A DNA stretch of 9,430 nt from positions 1 through 9,430 of the forward strand of contig CAMLIY010000109.1 in NCBI GenBank assembly GCA_946480125.1, in the 5' to 3' direction. Of the stretch, positions 1 to 6,003 are shown piece after piece. Position 1 is the first letter of the stretch, and each line of letters begins with the position of its first letter. The notes beneath the pieces are model-generated. The model did no database searches. It had not been told where the DNA came from and saw only the letters and a list, made by a program, of their open reading frames with translations. The stretch comes from an uncultured Asticcacaulis sp. (GTDB lineage: Bacteria; Pseudomonadota; Alphaproteobacteria; Caulobacterales; Caulobacteraceae). Position numbers and translations under genes: made by a program.

Positions 1-3
1 GGC

Positions 4-915
4 ATGGACTCAACACCCGCCTCACATCCCCTTGCCCCTTTTTTGCAGCCGGTCCGGCGCTGGATCAGGCGTACCTTGCTTGTGCTGCCGGGGCCATTGC
101 GCGAGTTCGTTCTGTTCGGTTTGAAGATGGCGTGGTCGTGCCTCTTCGGCGCCGGGATGCTGGCCCTTATGATCGTGACGCATTTGTTCTGGCCGGCGAA
201 TAGCCCGCTCTATCGCTATGATTTCCTTCTGGCCGCCGCCATCGGAATCCAGTGCCTGCTGCTATGGACCCGCCTGGAGACCTTCGATGAAGTCAAGGTC
301 ATATTCCTCTATCATATCACCGGCACGCTCATGGAACTCTTCAAAACCCATATGGGCTCATGGACCTATCCGGAGCCGTCCATCTTCCATATCGGCGGGG
401 TGCCACTGTTTACCGGCTTCATGTACGGCAGCGTCGGTTCGTTTATCGCGCGGGCGATCCGCGTGTTCGACATGCGTTTTTCGCACTATCCGAAGCCATG
501 GGTGACCTATGCGCTGGCCCTGGTCATCTATGTGAACTTCTTCACCCACCATTTTCTGTTCGATTTCCGCTACCTGATCTTCGCGGCGATTTTCGTCATC
601 TATTTCCGCTGCTTTGTTTACTTCCGCATCGATCACACAGTCCATTCCATGCCCTATCTGTTGGCGGGGACACTGACCGCCTTCTTCCTGTGGCTGGCGG
701 AAAACATCGGCACCTTCACCCATACCTGGGCCTATCCCGGCAAGACCTGGCATCTGGTCTCGATCCAGAAAATGGGCGCCTGGGGACTGCTGCTGATTAT
801 CAGTTTCGTGACGGTGACGCTGATCTTCAAGCCGAAAGCGCCGGATAGTGAAGCGGAAAAAATTGGCGGTTATCGTTTCTGGTTTCGGCGTCTAACGTCT
901 GGCCACCAGATTTGA
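4..915 (+). CDS. DUF817 family integral membrane protein
   Basis: A 303-residue, strongly hydrophobic protein with about seven to eight predicted membrane helices, recognised as DUF817 (the family of Bacillus YoaT). The function of the family is unknown. The hallmark block lies at residues 91-147: a TFDEVK stretch, then H104, E111 and H116, then a W-x-Y-P motif (W120, Y122, P123) and G-G-V-P-L-F. Further polar residues inside hydrophobic segments are H182, H183, D187, R189, E233 and N234. Such buried His, Glu and Asp residues would suit a membrane-embedded active site or metal site, but that is inference. The ATG is three bases from the window edge, so neither promoter nor ribosome binding site is visible and an earlier start cannot be excluded; the length fits the family. 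The last 24 bases, encoding the tail after about residue 295, overlap the 3' end of the opposing regulator gene. Confidence 0.88.
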   Translation: MDSTPASHPLAPFLQPVRRWIRRTLLVLPGPLREFVLFGLKMAWSCLFGAGMLALMIVTHLFWPANSPLYRYDFLLAAAIGIQCLLLWTRLETFDEVKVIFLYHITGTLMELFKTHMGSWTYPEPSIFHIGGVPLFTGFMYGSVGSFIARAIRVFDMRFSHYPKPWVTYALALVIYVNFFTHHFLFDFRYLIFAAIFVIYFRCFVYFRIDHTVHSMPYLLAGTLTAFFLWLAENIGTFTHTWAYPGKTWHLVSIQKMGAWGLLLIISFVTVTLIFKPKAPDSEAEKIGGYRFWFRRLTSGHQI

Positions 916-1191
916 CAGGGCCTCCAGATAATCAGCGAATGCCTTGCGGCCGGCTGGCGTGATATGCGCGCGGGTCAGCGGTTTGCGGCCCTGGAAGCTC
1001 TTGATGATCTCGACATAGCCGGCCTCTTCCAGCTTGCGCAGGTGCACCGACAGATTGCCCTGGGTGGCTTCCAGAACCGCCTTCAGTTCGTTGAAATCGG
1101 CGGCTTCGGCGTCCATCAAATAAGCCATGATCCCCAGGCGCAGGCGTCCGTGAATGGCGTCATCCAGTTTGTTAATGTCGAATCCGGCCAT
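892..1191 (-). CDS. Winged-helix transcriptional regulator, last gene of the operon
   Basis: A 99-residue protein made almost entirely of one winged helix-turn-helix domain of the PF13601 (HTH_34)/ArsR-like type. Helix 1 carries the typical IHGRLRLGIMAYL stretch at residues 13-25. The helix-turn-helix spans about residues 33-60, with recognition helix TQGNLSVHLRKLEEAGYV. The wing follows at 61-78 and ends in ITPAGRKAF. No cysteine is present, so metal sensing of the classical ArsR kind is unlikely. The ATG shares its first base with the TAA stop of the upstream membrane protein gene (TAATG), which implies translational coupling; only a weak GCGGAA precedes it. An open frame continues upstream of this ATG, but that is a shadow of the neighbouring gene and the HTH family begins here. 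It may repress its own operon through the palindrome at 3662-3686 (inference). Small regulators of this class are often encoded beside membrane proteins of unknown role. Confidence 0.9.
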   Translation of the reverse strand: MAGFDINKLDDAIHGRLRLGIMAYLMDAEAADFNELKAVLEATQGNLSVHLRKLEEAGYVEIIKSFQGRKPLTRAHITPAGRKAFADYLEALSNLVARR

Positions 1192-1793
1192 TATTTCCGC
1201 GCTTGCCGCATCATGTACCAGCCGCCGCCGCCCATGATGACGGACAGGGCGATGCCCAGCACCAGCACATAGTGCGGGGTGGTGATGAGAAAGCCCAGGG
1301 TCAGGGTGGTGATGAACCAGCCGGTGGATATGATCGCCAGCCAGGCCTCCTTGCGGATCATATAGGCGGTGAACCACACCGCGCCCTGGAAAGCGCAGAC
1401 GGTGATCGGATAAAGCAGCCAGATCAGGATACTTTTCTCGGTGATGGCGGCATAACCGAACACCCCGACCATGAATAGGTTGGCCAGGCCGGCGCTGCTG
1501 AAGGCGGCATTGAGCGCGCGCGTCGCCACGCCATTTTTCGGCACCTTGCGGTCGCGCCACAGGATGACGCACATCACGGTCAGGAAGACGATCGTGGGCA
1601 GGAAGCCGGCGATCAGATTGCCCCATAGTCCCAGATTGATGAGGCCGACGAGATGCGCCCATTGCACCAGGCATTGCAGTCCGTAGCAAATGCCACCCGC
1701 CAGATAGAGGGCGCCGCCCGAAATCCGCACGCGCGCGCCTTCGCTGACGAGGGCCTTTACAAAAGCCAGATCGGCTTCGATGCCCTTGGTCAT
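1191..1793 (-). CDS. Six-helix membrane protein, downstream paralogue
   Basis: A 200-residue protein with about six predicted membrane helices, near residues 24-46, 55-78, 98-116, 122-145, 150-170 and 175-195. I do not recognise a named family. The N-terminal DLAFVKALVSEG stretch is shared with its upstream neighbour. From residue 89 on, the two proteins are about two-thirds identical by hand alignment, including VATRALNAA, LIWLLYP, GWFITT and LVLGIAL. The pair therefore arose by tandem duplication. The ATG overlaps the upstream stop codon by four bases (ATGA), with AAGGGA eight bases before it as a ribosome binding site. The stop codon overlaps the regulator start by one base. Its position next to a DNA-binding protein suggests that it could sense something in the membrane or be what the regulator controls; neither is shown. 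Confidence 0.85.
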   Translation of the reverse strand: MTKGIEADLAFVKALVSEGARVRISGGALYLAGGICYGLQCLVQWAHLVGLINLGLWGNLIAGFLPTIVFLTVMCVILWRDRKVPKNGVATRALNAAFSSAGLANLFMVGVFGYAAITEKSILIWLLYPITVCAFQGAVWFTAYMIRKEAWLAIISTGWFITTLTLGFLITTPHYVLVLGIALSVIMGGGGWYMMRQARK

Positions 1794-2413
1794 GTGATGT
1801 TTCCCTTTTGACGAGATACCATTGTCCAGCCTGTGCCGCCCATCAGGACGATCAGGGCGATGCCGAGCACGAGCAGATAGGGCTGGGGTTGGCGGATCAG
1901 CAGGCCAAGGGCGATCGTAGTGATGAACCATCCGGCCGAGATGCCGACCAGCCAGAGCTTGCGCCGGATCATGTAAGCCACATACCAGACCGCCCCCATG
2001 AAGGCGCAGATCACCACCGGATACAAAAGCCAGATCAGCATGTTTTTCTGTGTACTGGCCACATAACCGAAGACGATCGCGATGATCAGATTGGCCAGGC
2101 CGGCCGAGCCATAGGCCGCATTGAGCGCGCGCGTGGCGACGCCCTGCGGCCCCGCCTTGCGGCTTTGCCAGGTCACGTAGATAATGACCGGCACGGAGAT
2201 GGCGATGGGAAAGAGAATCAGCGTCCAGTTTATCAGCGCGGTCTGCGGCCAGCCAAACGCCCCTTGCGCCCAGTAGGCCAGACAATCGATGCCGTAAGCC
2301 AGGCCCGCGAAAAGAAAGACGATGCCGGCCGCGCCCTGTGCCTTTGGGCCCTCGCTGACGAGAGCCTTCAGGAAGGCGAGGTCTTTATGGACGTCTTCAT
2401 TGTCGTTCGTCAC
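1790..2413 (-). CDS. Six-helix membrane protein, upstream paralogue (GTG start)
   Basis: A 207-residue membrane protein, the tandem paralogue of the next gene. Predicted helices lie near residues 28-49, 58-81, 101-119, 125-148, 153-173 and 178-198. The short N-terminus is charged and followed by DLAFLKALVSEGP. Charged residues sit in the loops (RK at 85-86, RRK at 150-152), which sets a likely topology. The start is GTG, not ATG: it overlaps the acyltransferase stop codon by four bases (GTGA), and a full AGGAGG Shine-Dalgarno lies seven bases upstream inside the acyltransferase gene. No ATG occurs in frame near the shared N-terminal motif. No enzymatic motif was recognised. The function is unknown; co-expression with an envelope acyltransferase suggests a cell-envelope or membrane role, which is inference only. 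Confidence 0.85.
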   Translation of the reverse strand: MTNDNEDVHKDLAFLKALVSEGPKAQGAAGIVFLFAGLAYGIDCLAYWAQGAFGWPQTALINWTLILFPIAISVPVIIYVTWQSRKAGPQGVATRALNAAYGSAGLANLIIAIVFGYVASTQKNMLIWLLYPVVICAFMGAVWYVAYMIRRKLWLVGISAGWFITTIALGLLIRQPQPYLLVLGIALIVLMGGTGWTMVSRQKGNIT

Positions 2414-3609
2414 GCGATCGCCTCCTGGCTCACGGCCTTGATCTTACGGCGGCGGCCGTTGAGAATCGCCCCGATAAAGGTATAGCGTACCATAAATTGA
2501 TAGGTGAACAGCCCGATCATCACCGTCGCCAAAAGGATGCCGGCAAATTTCAGTTCCGCCGGCCCGGCTAAGTGGCGCATGGCCAGTTGCAAACCCATCA
2601 CCACCGGGATGTGCACGATATAAAGCCAGTAGGAGGCATCCGAAAGATAGCGCAGAACCGGGTTTTCCCGCTTGAGGAAGGCATGGGCGGCACCGATCAG
2701 GCCGAGCGTCCACGACCAGCCCGTCAGCAGATAGAGGGCGAGGTAGAGCGGGTGATCGCTGCCTTTCGTAGGGATTATGACCGGCGTGATGCCGATCATA
2801 TTCAGGCAGATGAGAGTTCCGATGACGGCGGCAGGCAGGTAGGCCCACCAGCGCTTTGCCAGATGGCCGAGCAGTTCCGGCGAACGGTGCAGGAACCAGC
2901 CAAATCCAAAGGCCGTGCTGAAACCCGCCAGGGCGGGCGTATTGATTATCACGCCGGCATCCGGCGTCGGGATACCAAACCACATCAGCCAGGCCGGATT
3001 GGCATAAAGCGCGGCAAAGGCCGGCAGGATCAGCGCCGCGCCAATCAGGTCGGTGCGGGTCAGGAAGCCGGTTATGGCGTCCATCATCCGGCCCAATGTC
3101 CCGCCGATGCGCAGCACATCCGTCACCAGCTTGATAACAATAGCGCCGCCATAAAGCCACAGCAGGGCATAGAGGAACCACAGGTGGGTCAGCGGAAAAG
3201 TCTTAGCTGTTAGTGGCGGTGGCGGCGCCGCGGGGACGGGCGGCGCCCCTGGCGGTGGGGCAAAGGCAATGATCATGACGACGATGATTGCGGCAAAGAC
3301 GATCGGCCAGAAAGCGGCCAGCGGCGCACCGACCCGGATCAGGCGATTTTTGATAAAGCCCCCCAGGCCGCGTCTGGCCATCAGCATGTGGGCGAAGAAG
3401 CCGGCCATGACGAAGAAGGTCATCATGCGGAACATATGAATGACGTAAAACAGCACATCCAGCCCTGCGGATGAATGGACATCCTTGATGAGCCACACCT
3501 GCGGCTCGATGAATGACATGCTGGTGTGCAGGGCGATGCCAAGCAGAAGCGCGCCGGCGCGCACGGCATCAAGATCGTGAAAACGCTCACTATTCAGGTT
3601 TGCAGCCAT
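2410..3609 (-). CDS. Acyltransferase 3 family membrane protein, OpgC-like
   Basis: A 399-residue integral membrane protein of the acyltransferase 3 superfamily (PF01757), most like the OpgC/MdoC branch, which places succinyl or other acyl groups on periplasmic glucans. Visible landmarks are the N-terminal F-H-D-L-D-A-V-R block (10-17), the probable catalytic His28 in GIALHTS, FFVMAGFFAHM (65-75), KNRLIRVGAPL (87-97), HLWFLYALLW (142-151) and a C-terminal DASYWLYIVHIP block (324-335). About ten helices are likely. A proline-rich linker lies at 117-134. An in-frame ATG at 3636 exists, but the ATG at 3609 is preferred: GGGAGG sits five bases before it, and the earlier ATG lies almost on the predicted transcription start. 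It is the first gene of the four-gene operon. The true acceptor is unknown; other members of the superfamily act on O-antigen, exopolysaccharide or lipids. Confidence 0.87.
   Translation of the reverse strand: MAANLNSERFHDLDAVRAGALLLGIALHTSMSFIEPQVWLIKDVHSSAGLDVLFYVIHMFRMMTFFVMAGFFAHMLMARRGLGGFIKNRLIRVGAPLAAFWPIVFAAIIVVMIIAFAPPPGAPPVPAAPPPPLTAKTFPLTHLWFLYALLWLYGGAIVIKLVTDVLRIGGTLGRMMDAITGFLTRTDLIGAALILPAFAALYANPAWLMWFGIPTPDAGVIINTPALAGFSTAFGFGWFLHRSPELLGHLAKRWWAYLPAAVIGTLICLNMIGITPVIIPTKGSDHPLYLALYLLTGWSWTLGLIGAAHAFLKRENPVLRYLSDASYWLYIVHIPVVMGLQLAMRHLAGPAELKFAGILLATVMIGLFTYQFMVRYTFIGAILNGRRRKIKAVSQEAIA
2421..2426 (-). promoter_or_regulatory. Shine-Dalgarno AGGAGG that fixes the GTG start at 2413
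   Basis: A perfect AGGAGG on the minus strand lies seven bases before the GTG codon at 2413-2411, inside the end of the acyltransferase coding region. It supports the GTG start and the four-base GTGA overlap between the two genes. Confidence 0.75.
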
Positions 3610-3653
3610 GATGGCCTCCCGTTGATGAGACACCATGCCTCAATCTGTCTGGA

Positions 3654-3680
3654 AATATATCAACTAGTTTGTTTTGTAAA
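3654..3680 (-). promoter_or_regulatory. Predicted promoter of the acyltransferase operon
   Basis: On the minus strand a TTTACA (3680-3675) is followed 15 bases later by TATATT (3659-3654), or 17 bases later by TATTTC (3657-3652). This is the most AT-rich part of the window. Initiation would fall near 3646, giving a leader of some 35 bases before the ATG at 3609. The boxes are plausible but not perfect. Confidence 0.45.
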
Positions 3681-3686
3681 CTGGTT
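3662..3686. promoter_or_regulatory. Imperfect palindrome over the operon promoter, candidate operator
   Basis: The arms AACTAGTTT (3662-3670) and AAACTGGTT (3678-3686) are inverted copies that match at eight of nine positions, with a seven-base spacer. The palindrome covers the predicted -35 box and much of the -35/-10 spacer of the minus-strand promoter, a typical place for a repressor. A further AAACTG occurs in direct orientation at 3693-3698. The winged-helix protein encoded by the same operon is the obvious candidate ligand, but this is inference. Confidence 0.45.
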
Positions 3687-3749
3687 TAATTAAAACTGTC
3701 TTGCGCAGGTCATAATTCCTCTCAATAGTCGCGGAAACGGGGGTGTGAT

Positions 3750-4613
3750 TTGACAAGACAAGCCATTTTCAAACTGGGTCGTAGTCTGCTGCTGGGTGTA
3801 GCCGGCCTGATGGTCGTGGGGTATCTGGGCATACTTGGCTATCTGTATCTCAATCAGCGCCATATGCTTTATATGCAGGTTCAGGGCCATGAAACGCCTG
3901 ACATCAAGGGCCTGCCGATCCAGGATATCAGCCTGAAAGCGCCCGATGGAGAGACATTGCAAGCCTGGTATGAGCCACCGGCGTCCGGCATGCCGGTAAT
4001 CCTTTTCCTGCATGGCAACGCCGCCAGCCTGGAAAAGGGCAAGTGGCGCTATCTGCGCATGCACAGAGAAGGTGTGGGCTATCTGGCCCTGGCCTATCGC
4101 GGCTATTCAGGCTCTACCGGAACCCCGACTGAAAAGGGTCTGCTGACTGATGGCTTGACCGCCTATGACTGGTTGCGCACCAAGGGCTTCAAGGACAAGG
4201 ATATTGTTATCCATGGCCATTCGCTCGGCACCGGTGTCGCCACCTGGCTGGCGACACAACGGCCGGCCCGCGCGCTCATTCTGGAAGCGCCGTTTACCGC
4301 CGCCTCGGATGTCGGGGCGGCAGAATATCCATATATTCCGGTGTCCTTGCTGATGACCGATAAGTTTCTCAGCCGCGAACGCATAAAGGATGTCCATATG
4401 CCGGTGCTGATCGCCCATGGCGACAAGGACAGCGTCGTCCCGTTTGCCCAGGGCGAGCGTCTGTTCACGCTTGCCAATGACCCGAAGGTCTTCATACGCA
4501 TGCACGGCTCAGAGCATAATACTCTGACCCGTGACGGGGTTTATAGCTATTACTGGAAATTCCTCAGCCTGCCGGAGACAGACGTCGATCCGGCGCTTGT
4601 GATCGGAAAATAG
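3750..4613 (+). CDS. Membrane-anchored alpha/beta hydrolase, ABHD13/Bem46-like
   Basis: A 287-residue serine hydrolase of the alpha/beta fold. An N-terminal membrane anchor (about residues 12-34, with Arg and Lys before it) is followed by an extracytoplasmic or membrane-associated hydrolase domain. The oxyanion-region motif FLHGNAAS is at 86-93, and an AYRGYSGSTGTP block is at 115-126. The nucleophile is Ser158 in GHSLG, the acid is probably Asp227 in HGDKDSVVP, and the base is His256 in GSEHNTL, so the triad is complete. This pattern matches the Bem46/YfhR/ABHD13 group, whose members act as esterases, thioesterases or peptidases; the substrate here is unknown. The start is TTG: the upstream frame closes at a TAG (3726-3728), a GGGGG stretch precedes the TTG, and the first in-frame ATG (3810) would cut the anchor in half. 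It is divergent from the acyltransferase operon and shares its control region. Confidence 0.87.
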   Translation: MTRQAIFKLGRSLLLGVAGLMVVGYLGILGYLYLNQRHMLYMQVQGHETPDIKGLPIQDISLKAPDGETLQAWYEPPASGMPVILFLHGNAASLEKGKWRYLRMHREGVGYLALAYRGYSGSTGTPTEKGLLTDGLTAYDWLRTKGFKDKDIVIHGHSLGTGVATWLATQRPARALILEAPFTAASDVGAAEYPYIPVSLLMTDKFLSRERIKDVHMPVLIAHGDKDSVVPFAQGERLFTLANDPKVFIRMHGSEHNTLTRDGVYSYYWKFLSLPETDVDPALVIGK

Positions 4614-5846
4614 TTATTGCGTCAAGGCTTTGGCGCGGCCGAGATCGATGCTGGCCACAACTGATTTAAGGGTGGCCATATCGACATTATCACCCTCCGC
4701 CGCCACGCTGATACGACCATCCGAGACGATGGCGTATTCACCATGCTTTGTCTCATTGTCCCATTTTTCGCTGATCATGCGGCCGTTTTCCGTCGTTACT
4801 TTTTCATAGCCAGTGGCGCTGCTGCTTGATGAGTTCAGATTCATTGCTGCCGCCATGGCGCCGATGCCGGCCACCGTACCCATGTCGGTGACGGTGACAT
4901 TCATCGTACCGTCGCCAATATGGTAAGCGCCCTTGGCGGTGGAGACGGCGATGCCGCCGGCGCCGCCCGAACTGGTATTATCATCGGTGCGGGTGACGCC
5001 GTTATAGACAGGTGGCAACAGCCCCAGGAGGGCCGTGGCATTGGCCAGCTTGACCACGGACTGTCCGGTCTGCACGGCTGAGGCCTGCGCCGCCATCTGG
5101 TTGGCCGCGGCCTGCATCTGGTTCGCAGCCTCTTCCATTTTATCGACATTCGGCGCGACAACAGCGTGGTTGGTGCTGAGGGCGCCTAATCCGCCGGTCG
5201 CCATCATGCCGGCGCTGGTCACGCCGCCTACGATCGCGCCAACGATCATGACCAGGACGATATAGACCACGGCGATGACGATCATATAGACCACCGTCTT
5301 GTCCGCCGGATTTTTCATCAGTTTGGGCAGGCCAAGATAAAACAGATAAATGCCGTAGAGCGCGCCGAGCAAGGCCAGTATGCCGAGCATAGGAAACAGG
5401 CCGAAAATGGCTGCGACCCAGCCGGCCGTTGAGGCGTAGGCCGCCACTTTCAGCGCCTGGATGAAGTTTTTCTGACCATTGAAGCTAGGCGCCAGGCCAT
5501 CGATGACCAGGGCCACGACATAGATCATGATCAGTGACAGCACATAGCTCAGAATTGCGCCGACAATCGCCATGACAAGCGGCGTATGGTAGGAAATGCC
5601 GAAGGCGCCGACGCCGAAGACCACGCCGCCAATGGCGCTGGCGACCGGACCGATGGCGGCCAGCGGCATGATATAGCTGGTGTAGAGCGCTTTGACCGAG
5701 GTCTGTTCGCCTTCGATCACATCCCAGGTCGGGGCGGGCTTCAGCAGGATGGCCTGCACCCGTTCGATCAGGTTGTTCGGATTTTTCGGGTTGGCGTAGG
5801 GGTTGGGATCGGGTGCCTGAACGGGAGGAACGGAATCATCGGCCAT
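4614..5846 (-). CDS. Yip1-domain membrane protein with coiled stretch and extra C-terminal domain
   Basis: A 410-residue protein in three parts. A short proline-rich N-terminus (1-25) leads into a Yip1-type domain (PF04893, about 26-210) that begins IERVQAILLKPAPTWDVIEGE and carries five or so membrane helices. Residues 233-262 form an Ala/Gln/Asn-rich helix with a seven-residue period (EEAANQM, QAAANQM, AAQASAV), probably a coiled coil. Residues 263-410 form a separate soluble-looking domain with a Ser-rich break (339-343), a GYEK motif (347-350) and a DMATLKSVV-type helix near the end. Yip1 proteins are multi-helix membrane proteins with no settled bacterial function. The ATG at 5846 is preferred, with AGGGCG eight bases before it; a GTG at 5885 would add 13 residues lacking family character. 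The stop codon directly abuts the stop codon of the opposing hydrolase gene. Confidence 0.82.
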   Translation of the reverse strand: MADDSVPPVQAPDPNPYANPKNPNNLIERVQAILLKPAPTWDVIEGEQTSVKALYTSYIMPLAAIGPVASAIGGVVFGVGAFGISYHTPLVMAIVGAILSYVLSLIMIYVVALVIDGLAPSFNGQKNFIQALKVAAYASTAGWVAAIFGLFPMLGILALLGALYGIYLFYLGLPKLMKNPADKTVVYMIVIAVVYIVLVMIVGAIVGGVTSAGMMATGGLGALSTNHAVVAPNVDKMEEAANQMQAAANQMAAQASAVQTGQSVVKLANATALLGLLPPVYNGVTRTDDNTSSGGAGGIAVSTAKGAYHIGDGTMNVTVTDMGTVAGIGAMAAAMNLNSSSSSATGYEKVTTENGRMISEKWDNETKHGEYAIVSDGRISVAAEGDNVDMATLKSVVASIDLGRAKALTQ

Positions 5847-5934
5847 GTGTGTCGCCCTATAGGAGGAATGAAATACGCGGGGCACTGATCAGGGCCAGCC
5901 TGTAGCTATTCACCCCAATAAAGCGAGCATGGCC

Positions 5935-5970
5935 AAAAAAAGGCCTTCGGTCAATCAACCGAAGGCCTTT
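5935..5970 (-). terminator. Rho-independent terminator of the MFS transporter gene
   Basis: A perfect 13-base-pair stem (arms 5939-5951 and 5958-5970, AAAGGCCTTCGGT and its complement) has a six-base loop. Read on the minus strand it is followed by a run of seven T (5941-5935). It begins 34 bases after the transporter stop codon. Confidence 0.9.
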
Positions 5971-6003
5971 GGTTTCAACGTTTTCGTGATTGAAACCGTG
6001 TTC

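Noticed and set aside
892..1689. 265-codon form of the regulator
   Set aside because: The N-terminal two-thirds is an out-of-frame reading of the membrane protein gene; the HTH protein starts at 1191.
1191..2285. 364-codon form of the downstream membrane protein
   Set aside because: The extra N-terminal part is the upstream paralogue gene read in a wrong frame; the true start is the ATG at 1793 with its own ribosome binding site.
1808..2485. 225-codon plus-strand open frame opposite the membrane protein genes
   Set aside because: Its product is rich in Asp, His, Gln and Arg with no domain, the usual antisense shadow of a GC-rich membrane protein gene; the minus strand is clearly coding.
5861..5870. 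AGGAGG followed by ATG on the plus strand
   Set aside because: The spacing to the ATG is only one base, and the frame closes after six codons.
5847..5934. Promoter for the Yip1-domain gene
   Set aside because: A GCTACAGG on the minus strand resembles a Caulobacter -10 box, but no -35 box is found at the right distance, so no call was made.
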